Below are positions 40,205 to 50,218 of a stretch of 60,817 nt of DNA, in pieces. The translations under genes and the position numbers were made by a program. The stretch's first letter is position 1, and the number at the start of each line of letters is the position of its first letter. The DNA is taken from the NCBI GenBank assembly GCA_937922945.1, contig CAKZUP010000060.1, positions 1-60,817 on the forward strand. Direction: 5' to 3'. The notes under the pieces were generated by a model. The model was not told where the DNA came from. It did not search any database and saw only the letters and a list, made by a program, of their open reading frames with translations. This DNA is from an uncultured Granulosicoccaceae bacterium. GTDB lineage: Bacteria > Pseudomonadota > Gammaproteobacteria > Granulosicoccales > Granulosicoccaceae.

Positions 40205-41011
40205 ATGCACCCGATGCTGAATATCGGAATCCGCGCTGCGCGCGCCGCCGGCAATGTAATCACGCGCAACATGGAAAGAATCGACACACTGCAAGTCGAT
40301 CAGAAAGGCCGTAATGATTTTGTCAGTGATGTTGACCGAGCTGCCGAGGCTGAGATTATCGGCGTGCTTAAAAAAGCCTATCCCGACCATAGTATTCTCG
40401 CTGAAGAATCCGGGCTAATCGGTAGCGCCGATGCAGAGTACCAGTGGATTGTTGATCCACTTGATGGCACCACCAATTTTCTCCACGGCTACCCATACTT
40501 CAGCGTCTCTATTGCGTTGATGCACAAAAACCGCATCGATCAGGGCATTGTGTATAACCCTGTGAGCCAGGAATTGTTCACCGCTACTCGCGGCGATGGC
40601 GCCTGGTTAAATAGCAAACGTATTCGCGTAAGCAAAACCAATCACCTACACAAAGCGCTATTAGGCACAGGCTTTCCATACCGACCCGGTCAGGACCTGG
40701 ATTTTTATCAACGCACACTGCGACATTACACCGAAAAATCGCTGGGCATTCGACGTGCAGGCTCTGCCGCACTCGATTTAGCAGCGGTTGCAGCAGGAAG
40801 ACTCGACGGTGTATGGTTGGTTGGTCTGAACAGCTGGGACATTGCGGCCGGTGCATTGATTGTGCGCGAAGCGGGTGGATTGTTAAACGATTTTGCAGGC
40901 GGTGATACCTGGATGGATGGCGGCGAAGTATTAGCTGGCACGCCGAAAGTCCATCATGAGATGTTGCAGGTTATGAAGCCATTGATCCAATCGCGAAACA
41001 AAAATGCGTAG
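40205..41011 (+). CDS. suhB: Inositol-1-monophosphatase family protein SuhB
   Basis: SuhB removes phosphate from inositol phosphate in vitro, and in E. coli it also acts in ribosomal RNA transcription antitermination with Nus factors. The metal-binding motifs are intact: AEESG, WIVDPLDGTTNFLHGYPYF and, near the end, WDIAAGALIVREAGG. Length 268 is normal. It is transcribed divergently from trmJ, with 159 bp between them. This trmJ/suhB pair is conserved. Confidence 0.96.
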   Translation: MHPMLNIGIRAARAAGNVITRNMERIDTLQVDQKGRNDFVSDVDRAAEAEIIGVLKKAYPDHSILAEESGLIGSADAEYQWIVDPLDGTTNFLHGYPYFSVSIALMHKNRIDQGIVYNPVSQELFTATRGDGAWLNSKRIRVSKTNHLHKALLGTGFPYRPGQDLDFYQRTLRHYTEKSLGIRRAGSAALDLAAVAAGRLDGVWLVGLNSWDIAAGALIVREAGGLLNDFAGGDTWMDGGEVLAGTPKVHHEMLQVMKPLIQSRNKNA

Positions 41012-41073
41012 CTTTTAGCGGACAAACGTGGCAGTCATGTTATCGGCAGCCTATCCAATGCGAGGAGCGCACT

Positions 41074-42204
41074 ATGAATAAGCTCAATACCTTTGTAGCA
41101 AGCTGTGTTTTAGCAGCCGCGCCACTATCGGCGCCGTCTGCTTCAACACTTGAAGGCGAAGAACTCTCAGCTTTCGATGCCCACTGCCCGCTTGGCAATT
41201 TTCGCGCAGTGTGGGCAGAACCCTTGTTAGGTCATTTAGAAGGCTGGATTAATCTTGTTTGTTTAAATGAAGACTTGCAGGAAACCAGCTACTGGTATGT
41301 GACACCAGAGGGTATCGCGCAAGCCGCTGCCGATACCTCTTTGCCAGACTATATACGCCCGTTAATCACACCGGAATTGGAGAGTGAGTTAGCCGCTCTT
41401 GCGTCAGACGAATTTATCACGGTTTTACTCGACTTCGATTACGAACATCCCGACTTCACGCCTGAACAATTCGGTGCCCCGACTGATATCAGTGGCGGTG
41501 TTTTCGGCTCAGCTGGCAGCGATATTATTGAACAAATCAACTACATCTTGAACGGCGAATTAGTAACCCAATCTGAATATGAAATCTGGGAAACTGCCTA
41601 TGAACAAGCCGTTCGTGATATGGAAGCAGAAATTGATCGCCTGGTAGAGCAACAGGTGCATCTGAATTTGTATGAGCTTGTGGAACTGAATCAATGGCAT
41701 GACTGGTTGGATGTTGATGCTATTAACAGCGGCCTTTCTGAGCAAGCACGCTGGTTATTTCCAGGTTCACTGATATTGCAACTGTGGGGAGATGAAGCTC
41801 AGAACCTTGTTAAATCTGCGCCAAACTATCTTAGGTCAATAGAAAAGTACGATGATGTCAGTACTGACGGCGTTATACCTTCTACGCCCGAGCTCGGTGG
41901 CAATATGAGCGATCAAGTCGAGCCTTTGGTTGAACCTTTGATTAGTGCAGGTTCTGCTTTTGACGATGTTATAAACGAGCTTGGTCTTAGCAATGAATCC
42001 GAGCTGGCGTCGAATAACCTTACACAGGCATTTGGTGCGTCAAACGATTCAAGCGGTGGCGGAAGCGTCGGCTGGTTCTGGTTATTACTGTGGCTTGGTG
42101 GAGTGCGGCGCTTGAACATCTTGCGCTTAGCTTTTGTATTCAAACGAGTCTATTCAAACGAGCCACGGCTCTCCTCGCGTGCAAAGTCCCTTCCTAAACT
42201 TTAG
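41074..42204 (+). CDS. Exported protein with a GlyGly-CTERM-like sorting tail
   Basis: I do not recognise the main domain. A signal peptide (CVLAAAPLSAPSASTLEG) starts a mostly acidic, helix-rich protein with two cysteine positions near the N-terminus (DAHCPLGN, INLVCLNED). Residues about 325-355 read SSGGGSVGWFWLLLWLGGVRR: a Gly/Ser run, a hydrophobic helix and an arginine pair. This matches GlyGly-CTERM signals, which rhombosortase cleaves on the way to the cell surface. Unusually, about 25 residues follow the arginines, and they include a 14-bp tandem duplication. It follows suhB by 62 bp and lies in a junction that is short in related genomes. Confidence 0.7.
   Translation: MNKLNTFVASCVLAAAPLSAPSASTLEGEELSAFDAHCPLGNFRAVWAEPLLGHLEGWINLVCLNEDLQETSYWYVTPEGIAQAAADTSLPDYIRPLITPELESELAALASDEFITVLLDFDYEHPDFTPEQFGAPTDISGGVFGSAGSDIIEQINYILNGELVTQSEYEIWETAYEQAVRDMEAEIDRLVEQQVHLNLYELVELNQWHDWLDVDAINSGLSEQARWLFPGSLILQLWGDEAQNLVKSAPNYLRSIEKYDDVSTDGVIPSTPELGGNMSDQVEPLVEPLISAGSAFDDVINELGLSNESELASNNLTQAFGASNDSSGGGSVGWFWLLLWLGGVRRLNILRLAFVFKRVYSNEPRLSSRAKSLPKL
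42137..42164 (+). repeat. 14-bp tandem duplication in the 3' end of the GlyGly-CTERM gene
   Basis: TATTCAAACGAGTC is followed at once by TATTCAAACGAGCC. Fourteen is not a multiple of three, so gain or loss of a copy changes the reading frame of the last 20 or so codons. Both frames end soon after. Confidence 0.8.
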
Positions 42205-42232
42205 ACTAGTCCACTTCTACTATTCTAAGCAA

Positions 42233-42256
42233 TCGATTCGAACAGCCACGAATCGA
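42233..42256 (+). other. Stem-loop between the two exported-protein genes
   Basis: TCGATTCG and CGAATCGA pair perfectly over 8 bp around an 8-base loop. There is no uridine run. It lies about 70 bp before the lipoprotein start and could be in its 5' leader or be an operator. Confidence 0.4.
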
Positions 42257-42326
42257 GGTGATGTTGCTCATTGTTTGTAGTACTCTTTTTCCAAAAACTA
42301 TGTTCGCAACAATGGAGTCGCTGCCC

Positions 42327-43940
42327 ATGAACTTCCTATATTCGCTGGATGACAGCTTTAAAAAATTGATTCGACATACAGCGATCTTCCTATTGATACC
42401 AATTACCGCTTCACTAACTGCCTGTGGTGGCGGTAGTGGCGGCGGCAGTAGTAGTGGTGGCGGAAGCGCTTCTTTGTCAGGTAATACAAGCGTGACGGCC
42501 AATGCGCTGCCAGAATTGATTTCTTCAGAAGATTCTTCTGTGTTAAGAACCGCGCTCGCCAACGGTCAGGATTTAACGCGCACCTTGCTATCAACAACCT
42601 ATTATTGCTATGGCAAACAATCCAACGATTTGTCAATTCCCATCGTCACCATTACAACAGACGGATCGAATTACACAACAACCTTAAACGGTGCTGAAGG
42701 TGAAACGGGACAGTGGTCGTACCTTGGCGAGGATTACTTCGGTTTCCAATCGGTTGGCTACACCGAATTTCAACTTGAATTGACTCCCTATGGCCAGGTT
42801 CTGAACTGGGTAGGTGAAGATAATCAAGCGCTTGCAGACAGCTGTTACCAAGAAGGAGCCGCACACGAATTCGCACTGCAACGATACGAAATGAACGAAC
42901 CAGCCACTGGCGATTATCAATGCCAGGCCTTGGCAACCGGTGGTGCAGTTGGAACATTGAATATACAAGCCGATGGCAACTACTCAGTCGATGGCAGCTC
43001 GGGTAGCTTTATCACCCAAGGCGTTGTTTCCGCCAGCTATGATGAGTCGACATCGGTTGGCTTTACCAGCGGGCCGTTTGCGGACATGATCGCCAGTTAC
43101 GTTGAATATCCCGACAGTGGTTATCAGGAGATGTTCTTCGAAGATTCAACCAGTTTCACGAGTTTTGCAGGTGCGGGTTCAAGCTCAACAGCAACAATGA
43201 TTTGTTTCCGCAAAGGAACACCCAATCCGTTTAAGCAGTACGGTACGGCAGCGGCTCAAGAGCCCGCGTTGCCGAGCATGCCACTGTCTGGTTTGTACGC
43301 CATCAACGCAAGTGTGCTTTCCCCAACAGTGAATACCAATAGTATTTACTACGTGGATTTCCGCCCCAATGGCTATGTGTATGCTGGTGTACCTTTCGAA
43401 GGTGGTGCGGATTGCACACTCACAACCCCGGGAGGCTTGCCATACTGCGCCACCTACCAATACGACGGAACCATACTTACTCTAGACGCCCCTGGTGAAA
43501 CAACAGAGGAAACTTTCGCCCCGTCCAGTACCGGTTTACTCACAACATTCGATGGTACACCCGTTGAACTAGTAACGAGCATAAGCCCTAATTCAATTCT
43601 TGGCGACTGGGTTTATGAGGATACTGATGCCGGAAATCTGGCTGCGTGTGTGGTTGGCTTTTGCTCTGGTAGTTCTTTTAAATCAAACGTTACTTTTCGC
43701 AGCGATGGCACTTTTGAAAGTGACTCAGACAGTTTCGGTTTCACCTCTGCAAACCTTGATGTCGTATCTAGTTTTGGTCAGTCTGAAAGCTCAACGTATC
43801 GAACTGGCACCTATACGTTAAACGGTAACTTCCTGACAATGGAATTTGCCAACGGCCACTCGAACACTCAGCTTGTCCATTTCGGGTTTGACAATACGAT
43901 TCTTGCGATTGGAGAACAAGGTTTTCGAAGACCATTGTGA
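42327..43940 (+). CDS. Lipoprotein with four repeated beta-rich modules, function unknown
   Basis: The N-terminus (IFLLIPITASLTAC) has a lipobox, LTAC, with the lipidated cysteine followed by a Gly/Ser linker. The start at 42327 has GGAG nine bases before it; the frame stays open 23 codons further upstream, but the signal peptide fits this ATG. The mature part of about 500 residues shows a recurring pattern of a strand beginning (L/G)xY or GDW, then FxxDGxYxxx, then GxYxxxxxxLxL, seen near TTDGSNYTTT, QADGNYSVDG, RPNGYVYAG and RSDGTFESD. I read this as four lipocalin-like or META-like beta modules by inference. Several cysteine pairs suggest disulfides in the periplasm or at the surface. I do not recognise the family. 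Confidence 0.7.
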   Translation: MNFLYSLDDSFKKLIRHTAIFLLIPITASLTACGGGSGGGSSSGGGSASLSGNTSVTANALPELISSEDSSVLRTALANGQDLTRTLLSTTYYCYGKQSNDLSIPIVTITTDGSNYTTTLNGAEGETGQWSYLGEDYFGFQSVGYTEFQLELTPYGQVLNWVGEDNQALADSCYQEGAAHEFALQRYEMNEPATGDYQCQALATGGAVGTLNIQADGNYSVDGSSGSFITQGVVSASYDESTSVGFTSGPFADMIASYVEYPDSGYQEMFFEDSTSFTSFAGAGSSSTATMICFRKGTPNPFKQYGTAAAQEPALPSMPLSGLYAINASVLSPTVNTNSIYYVDFRPNGYVYAGVPFEGGADCTLTTPGGLPYCATYQYDGTILTLDAPGETTEETFAPSSTGLLTTFDGTPVELVTSISPNSILGDWVYEDTDAGNLAACVVGFCSGSSFKSNVTFRSDGTFESDSDSFGFTSANLDVVSSFGQSESSTYRTGTYTLNGNFLTMEFANGHSNTQLVHFGFDNTILAIGEQGFRRPL

Positions 43941-43977
43941 ACTTATCAGGACGCTGTTAAAGCACTTCGTTAAAGCG

Positions 43978-44433
43978 CTATTTTCTAGATACGCCATATG
44001 TTTTCAGACCATTTTGAACCTGTTGTTCAACAGATACGTCAGGGAACAGAAAATAGCTGGGCGCTTTAATCGACGCTGTTTTTTCTATATTGACATCAAT
44101 GATTCCCTTTATAGGAAAACGCTCGTCGGCTAATTCTCTGAGTTTTGCCAGATAACTATCATAGCTTGCATCACCAGATTTTAATACCTGAGCCGAACCT
44201 TTCACTTTAAACCCCTGTTGCTCAAAAACATCTATAAAGCTCACACAAACTTTGGGGTTTGAGGCTATATTTTTTACACTAACGGGAGAAGCAATGTTTG
44301 CTATAAGAATATTGTTATTACCACCATAAACAAATATCTCCTTTGGCGACACATTGGGCTCTCCAGATGCATCTGCCGTTGCCAACCAGCATAGTACGCT
44401 TTTCTCTAGGTATTTCTTTAATTCATCGCTCAT
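43978..44433 (-). CDS. Pyridoxamine 5'-phosphate oxidase-like flavin-fold protein
   Basis: The 151-residue product has the split-barrel start ELKKYLEKSVLCWLATADAS followed by GEPNVSPKEIF, typical of small FMN- or F420-binding pyridoxamine-oxidase-like proteins. These often act on stray flavin or heme substrates, and the exact role is not predictable. The gene looks richer in A and T than its neighbours, which hints at recent acquisition, by eye only. It converges with the lipoprotein gene, 37 bp away, and is followed by 271 bp without a clear gene. Confidence 0.75.
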   Translation of the reverse strand: MSDELKKYLEKSVLCWLATADASGEPNVSPKEIFVYGGNNNILIANIASPVSVKNIASNPKVCVSFIDVFEQQGFKVKGSAQVLKSGDASYDSYLAKLRELADERFPIKGIIDVNIEKTASIKAPSYFLFPDVSVEQQVQNGLKTYGVSRK

Positions 44434-44704
44434 ATGTTAGCCCTTTAGCCTCCTCGCCCTCAGGAAGCGCATTCGCAAAGCTGTGGATAGCAGATTATTA
44501 TCAGTAGCAAATTTGGTATAGGCATGATTAAAGTAACGCTTATAACGCTCTAAACTATTTATACTGAGTTAATCTTGGAGAACTGCCATCCAAAATGGAT
44601 AGAAGCTTCTGGAATCCTCAAGTGCCTCGCAGGTCATAGTCCGGCAAAATCTCGCGCCTACTGCAAAGCATGCGCTTAACCAAACGTACCAGACCTAAAA
44701 CCTA

Positions 44705-45199
44705 CTAGCTTTTCGCAAACGCCTTCAAAGAATCACCATCCAGGCGATACCCTATCCATTCCGATTTTGGCTTTGCACCAATAGAATCGTAGAAATCAAT
44801 TGCCGGGGTATTCCAGTCCAGTACGCTCCACTCAACTCGACCGCAGTCTTTTTCAACGGCTATTTTGGCAAGTTGTTTAAGCAACGCCTTACCGGCACCC
44901 ACCCCACGATGTTCGGGGGCAACGTATAAATCTTCAAGATAAATACCGTATTTCCCAAGCCAGGTGGAATAGGAGAAAAAGTACACGGCAAACCCGACAG
45001 GAACAGAGTCGAGTTCAGCGATAATTGCATGATTGGTGGAGTCGCTACCGAATAAGGTTTGTTGAATAGCTTCAACACTGGTAACAACTTCGTGCTCAGC
45101 CTTTTCGTAGATGGCTAAATCGGTTATAAACTTAAGTATAACCGATGCATCGTCAGCGGTAGCTGGCCGGAGTGCCAGCTTAGATAAAGGCGTAGACAT
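44705..45199 (-). CDS. GNAT-family N-acetyltransferase (SSAT-like)
   Basis: This 164-residue protein has the acetyl-CoA-binding core LEDLYVAPEHRGVGAGKALLKQL (V/I-x-x-x-x-R-G-x-G-x-G/A) and the following segment RVEWSVLDWNTPAIDFYDSI, which is typical of diamine acetyltransferase-like members. The YGIYLEDLYV and YRLDGDSL segments also match that subgroup. The substrate is unknown. It starts 8 bp after the coiled-coil gene and may be the end of the secDF transcript. Confidence 0.88.
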   Translation of the reverse strand: MSTPLSKLALRPATADDASVILKFITDLAIYEKAEHEVVTSVEAIQQTLFGSDSTNHAIIAELDSVPVGFAVYFFSYSTWLGKYGIYLEDLYVAPEHRGVGAGKALLKQLAKIAVEKDCGRVEWSVLDWNTPAIDFYDSIGAKPKSEWIGYRLDGDSLKAFAKS

Positions 45200-45207
45200 A
45201 GGTAAGG

Positions 45208-45705
45208 CTATTTCTGTGCTTTAAGTAAGGCGTTCCACTTACCCAGTTGTTTTTGAATCTCTTCTGCGGCGCTTCCTGCCGCTTTTAGCATCGTATCGGA
45301 AGACTCTTTAAACTCAGCTTTAATCTGTGGGCCGCGCTCTTCCCAGAAATCTTCTGCTTCCATTTGTGCAAGCTTCGACTTCAGTTCCATCTGCTCCATC
45401 AACTTCTTGGATTTTTCAGTGGCACTTTCCAAATAGTTATCCACTAGATCTTTCGATGTATCCAGCTTGTCGCGTGCTTCCATTAAACCCAGATGCGCTT
45501 GCAACTCGGCCTCATCAGAAAGCTTGCCACCGTGCCCAACCGATTCAGTTAGTTTCACGTGCATTTTTCTCATCATGCCTTTCAGGCTAGCGCGAATTTC
45601 ATCGGTGTCATCAGGAAGATCATCAACCCAATCTTCCAGCTTGTCTTCCAATTCGTCTAGCTCTTTCAAAGAACGCTTGATTACATCTTTAAGCTTGTCA
45701 TCCAC
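45208..45705 (-). CDS. Charged all-helical (coiled-coil) protein, function unknown
   Basis: This 165-residue protein has no signal peptide or membrane helix and is rich in K, E, D and L with heptad-like spacing (LKELDELEDKLEDWVDDL, then residues 85-125). The start is GTG at 45705, eight bases after a perfect AGGAGG ribosome site, so it is surely translated. It lies 34 bp downstream of secF on the same strand and 8 bp before a GNAT gene. I do not recognise the family; resemblance to apolipoprotein- or CsbD-like stress proteins is only compositional. Confidence 0.75.
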   Translation of the reverse strand: MDDKLKDVIKRSLKELDELEDKLEDWVDDLPDDTDEIRASLKGMMRKMHVKLTESVGHGGKLSDEAELQAHLGLMEARDKLDTSKDLVDNYLESATEKSKKLMEQMELKSKLAQMEAEDFWEERGPQIKAEFKESSDTMLKAAGSAAEEIQKQLGKWNALLKAQK

Positions 45706-45739
45706 GCCTACTTCCTCCTATTCGTTTAACACTATTGAC

Positions 45740-46681
45740 CTAAGGTATGTGTTCCAGATCGACGCCTTCTTTCTCTACCGGCATCATATCTTCTTTGGTA
45801 ATACCCAGTGCAAGTACAGCGGTACTTGCCACAAATATGGACGAGTACGTACCAATAATGACACCGATAATCAGTGCAAGCGCAAACCCGTTGATAATCT
45901 TGCCACCAAAAATGAACAAAGACAGCAGCACCAGCAATGTGGTTAGTGAGGTTATGACCGTACGCGACAGTGTCTGATTTATCGAAACATTCATGATTTC
46001 AGCTGGTGTTCCTCGGCGCATTGCACGAAAGTTCTCTCGAATTCGGTCGAACACTACGATGGTATCGTTGAGTGAATAACCGATAACGGCAAGAATCGCG
46101 GCCAGAATGGTTAGATCGAATTCAATCTGGAATAGCGCGAAAATACCAACTGTAATAACCACGTCATGCACCAATGCCAGCACCGAGCCTACAGAAAATT
46201 TCTTTTCAAAACGAAACCAGATGTACACAACAATGGCAAACAGCGCCATAAGTACCGCGAGCCCGCCGGTTTCACGCAACTCTTCACCTACCTGAGGGCC
46301 AACAAACTCAACGCGACGAATATCCACTGGCGTATCGCTGGTTGGTGCCAGCGCTGTTAATACGTCTTTACTCAGCTCTGCCCCGCCTTGTCCGTTTTCC
46401 GGTGGCGCCATGCGAATAAGCACATCGGTACTGCTACCGAAATTCTGTACTGATGCATCGGGCAATTCAGCGGCAATAAGCACGTCACGAATTTGCTGAA
46501 TTTCCGGTGGCTTGTCGTATCCCACTTCAATGGTGAAACCACCCGTAAAATCAACGCCGAAATTCATTCCACGCACGATAATGGCCAACAGCGCAATCGC
46601 GACTAGCGCACTGGAAAGATACATAGCTTTGCGGCGATGACCGACAAAGTCTATGTGGGTTTCACCTATTAGATTACGCAT
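45740..46681 (-). CDS. secF: Protein translocase subunit SecF
   Basis: SecF pairs with SecD in the inner membrane and uses the proton gradient to pull exported proteins through. The start region NLIGETHIDFVGHRRKAMYL and the first membrane helix are followed by MNFGVDFTGGFTIEVGYDKP. Five more membrane helices come after the periplasmic part, including VIGYSLNDTIVVFDRIRENF, the RND signature. Length 313 is standard. It is 33 bp after secD. Confidence 0.97.
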   Translation of the reverse strand: MRNLIGETHIDFVGHRRKAMYLSSALVAIALLAIIVRGMNFGVDFTGGFTIEVGYDKPPEIQQIRDVLIAAELPDASVQNFGSSTDVLIRMAPPENGQGGAELSKDVLTALAPTSDTPVDIRRVEFVGPQVGEELRETGGLAVLMALFAIVVYIWFRFEKKFSVGSVLALVHDVVITVGIFALFQIEFDLTILAAILAVIGYSLNDTIVVFDRIRENFRAMRRGTPAEIMNVSINQTLSRTVITSLTTLLVLLSLFIFGGKIINGFALALIIGVIIGTYSSIFVASTAVLALGITKEDMMPVEKEGVDLEHIP

Positions 46682-46714
46682 GAAAATTCTCTATCCTGTT
46701 TGCCTGAATGGCTT

Positions 46715-48571
46715 CTATATAGCGAGCGCTTTACCGCGCTTGCCGCCATAAATAGCGTTGATTAACACACGCGAGCCGAAAATCGCCGTGAACATGGATG
46801 TCAGGATGCCGATACTGAGCGTGATGGCAAAGCCTTTGATAGCACCGGTTCCCATGCTAAACAGCACGACCGCTGCAATTAATGTAGTGACGTTCGCATC
46901 GGCGATGGTTGAGAAGGCTTTGTCGTAACCGGCAGAAATAGCCGTTTGCGTACTGGAGCCTGCACGAATTTCTTCTCGTATACGCTCAAAGATAAGTACG
47001 TTCGCATCTACCGCCATCCCCGTCGTTAAAACAATTCCTGCTATACCCGGCAATGTGAGTGTGGCTTGCAATAGCGATAGCACCGCAACAATCAACACCA
47101 CGTTGATAATCAGCGCGGCACCAGCAACCATGCCGAATACGCGGTAGTACCAGATCATGAACAACACCACCACAAACAAGCCCACCACGGCAGATAGAAA
47201 ACCTTGCCGGATGTTGTCTGCACCCAAGCTTGGGCCAACGGTTCGCTCTTCTACAATGTTAATAGGGGCTTTTAACGAACCAGCACGAAGCAACAACGCA
47301 AGCGTTGCGGCTTCATCGCCACCTAATCCGGTGGTTTGAAATCGGTGACTTAATACATCATTAATGGTGGCGTAATTAATGACTTCTTCTGTTTTGATGT
47401 CTTTGGTGACTTCTTTGCCGTCGACGTAAGAGGTTATTCTGCGGTTCTCTTTGTACACCACCGCCATTAAGTTACCTACATTATCTTGCGTTACCGCTTG
47501 CATGCGCTTCGCGCCAACACCATCTAGATTAACGAACACCGCCGGTGCACTCGATTGCTGATCGAAGCCTGCAGATGCATCTTTGATTTGATCCCCGGTT
47601 ACGATGATGTCGCGGTTTAATAGAATGTTCGAACCATCTTCTCGCAATTTATAAAGTCTGGCACCTGCCGGAACCCGACCGGGGCCGGCACTGCTCCAAT
47701 CGGCAGGCGTGCCATAGACCAACCGGTATTCAAGCGTAGCCGTAGCACCCAGTATCTCGCGGGCCTTTGCAGAATCCTGAACACCCGGCAATTGAACCAC
47801 GATGCGCTCAAGTCCTTGTTGTTGAATAACCGGCTCAGAAACACCCAGTTCATTCACGCGATTTCTCAGCGTCGTGATGTTCTGCTGAAGCACTGCGCGC
47901 TTTTCTTCGTTTATCGCGGTTTCAGTTAAGTTAGCGGTGATATAGCCGTATTTGTCATCTTCAGAGGTTTTGAAAACCAGATCGCGGCCTTCACTTCTGA
48001 ATTCTTCATACATTCTGTCTCTATCAGCAACAACGTTAAAACGTGCGTTGATAGCACCATTTGAATGTTGAATGCGATAACCCTTTATGCCAGCTTCACG
48101 TACGGTGCGTTTCCAATCGCTGACAAAACGCTCCTCTGCCGACTTGATCGCTTCAACCATGTCTACTTCATACAAAAAGTGCACACCACCACGTAAATCC
48201 AGACCAAGATACATAGGGTCGGAAATGTTGCGTAGCCAGGCCGGACTGGCCGAGACCAAATTGAGCGCAACGGTAGTGGTTTCAGGCTGAACCGCACGCA
48301 AGACTAAATCGCGTGCTTTGATCTGATCTTCCTGACTTTGAAACAGTGCTGTGAGTTGATTTTCCGCCTCACGATATTCAACACCGTCAAAGCCACCTTC
48401 ATTGATGGCGTTTTTCGCGGTGAAAATGGCCTCGGATGTTAGTGGCTGGGACGAGCCAGACACTTGCACTGCCAAGTCACTACCGAAGATGTTCGGCAAT
48501 GCCAGCAACGCACCGGTAAGAATAACTGCGGCTAGCAGGAGAATTTTCCACAAAGGATTGGTGTTAGTCAT
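46715..48571 (-). CDS. secD: Protein translocase subunit SecD
   Basis: SecD forms the larger half of the SecDF proton-driven export motor. The start MTNTNPLWKILLLAAVI aligns with E. coli SecD, so I use the ATG at 48571 rather than the TTG three codons upstream. The first helix is followed by a large periplasmic domain (LGLDLRGGVHFLYEVD and a head with IVVQLPGVQDSAKAREILG). The later membrane part carries GMAVDANVLIFERIREE. Length 618 is normal. yajC lies upstream and secF downstream. Confidence 0.97.
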   Translation of the reverse strand: MTNTNPLWKILLLAAVILTGALLALPNIFGSDLAVQVSGSSQPLTSEAIFTAKNAINEGGFDGVEYREAENQLTALFQSQEDQIKARDLVLRAVQPETTTVALNLVSASPAWLRNISDPMYLGLDLRGGVHFLYEVDMVEAIKSAEERFVSDWKRTVREAGIKGYRIQHSNGAINARFNVVADRDRMYEEFRSEGRDLVFKTSEDDKYGYITANLTETAINEEKRAVLQQNITTLRNRVNELGVSEPVIQQQGLERIVVQLPGVQDSAKAREILGATATLEYRLVYGTPADWSSAGPGRVPAGARLYKLREDGSNILLNRDIIVTGDQIKDASAGFDQQSSAPAVFVNLDGVGAKRMQAVTQDNVGNLMAVVYKENRRITSYVDGKEVTKDIKTEEVINYATINDVLSHRFQTTGLGGDEAATLALLLRAGSLKAPINIVEERTVGPSLGADNIRQGFLSAVVGLFVVVLFMIWYYRVFGMVAGAALIINVVLIVAVLSLLQATLTLPGIAGIVLTTGMAVDANVLIFERIREEIRAGSSTQTAISAGYDKAFSTIADANVTTLIAAVVLFSMGTGAIKGFAITLSIGILTSMFTAIFGSRVLINAIYGGKRGKALAI

Positions 48572-48663
48572 GATCGCCAAACGGATTAGTAGTACTTATG
48601 ATTGCAAACTGCATGCGTGCCCACCAGAGAGTTTCCAGCAGGCCATAGGTAGCTTGGGGCGTA

Positions 48664-48990
48664 TTAAATATCTTTCAATGTACCGTTAGGCAATAATGCG
48701 GCCACCGCAGATTTTTGCACGCTAACTTCAACATTATCTGCAACACGTAGCAGCATGTAAGCATCGCCAACCTTGGTTACCGTGCCGCCCAGGCCACCAT
48801 TAGTGACCACCTCATCGCCCTTTTTCAGTGCGCCGACCATCGCAGCGTGTTCTTTCATGCGCTTCTGTTGTGGACGGATCATGAGGAAGTAGAACACCAC
48901 CAGCATGAGCAAAAGCGGAATAAAGGTGATAAGACCGCCACCTGCTGGGGCGCCTGCTTGTGCGTAGGCGTTACTAATAAAAAAGTCCAT
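48664..48990 (-). CDS. yajC: Sec translocon accessory protein YajC
   Basis: YajC is a small single-pass membrane protein that copurifies with SecDF. The N-terminal helix FIPLLLMLVVFYFLMIRPQQ is followed by the conserved KRMKEHAAMVGALKKGDEVV. The 108-residue length is usual. It lies between tgt and secD in the conserved queA-tgt-yajC-secD-secF order. Confidence 0.97.
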   Translation of the reverse strand: MDFFISNAYAQAGAPAGGGLITFIPLLLMLVVFYFLMIRPQQKRMKEHAAMVGALKKGDEVVTNGGLGGTVTKVGDAYMLLRVADNVEVSVQKSAVAALLPNGTLKDI

Positions 48991-49041
48991 GGATTCACTC
49001 TCACGTTGGAATACTGGGTAACCCGCGATTATGCCACAGAC

Positions 49042-50172
<1,131 letters not shown>

Positions 50173-50218
50173 TTACCTGTCAGGTCTTTTATTAACAGCC
50201 GAGCGCATGCTGTGAGCG

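Noticed and set aside
44434..44704. Possible small peptide or decayed gene (MDRSFWNPQVPRRS at 44595, and a Cys-containing frame after it)
   Set aside because: The reading is short, the ribosome site is too far from the ATG, and I cannot link the Cys-containing frame to any family.
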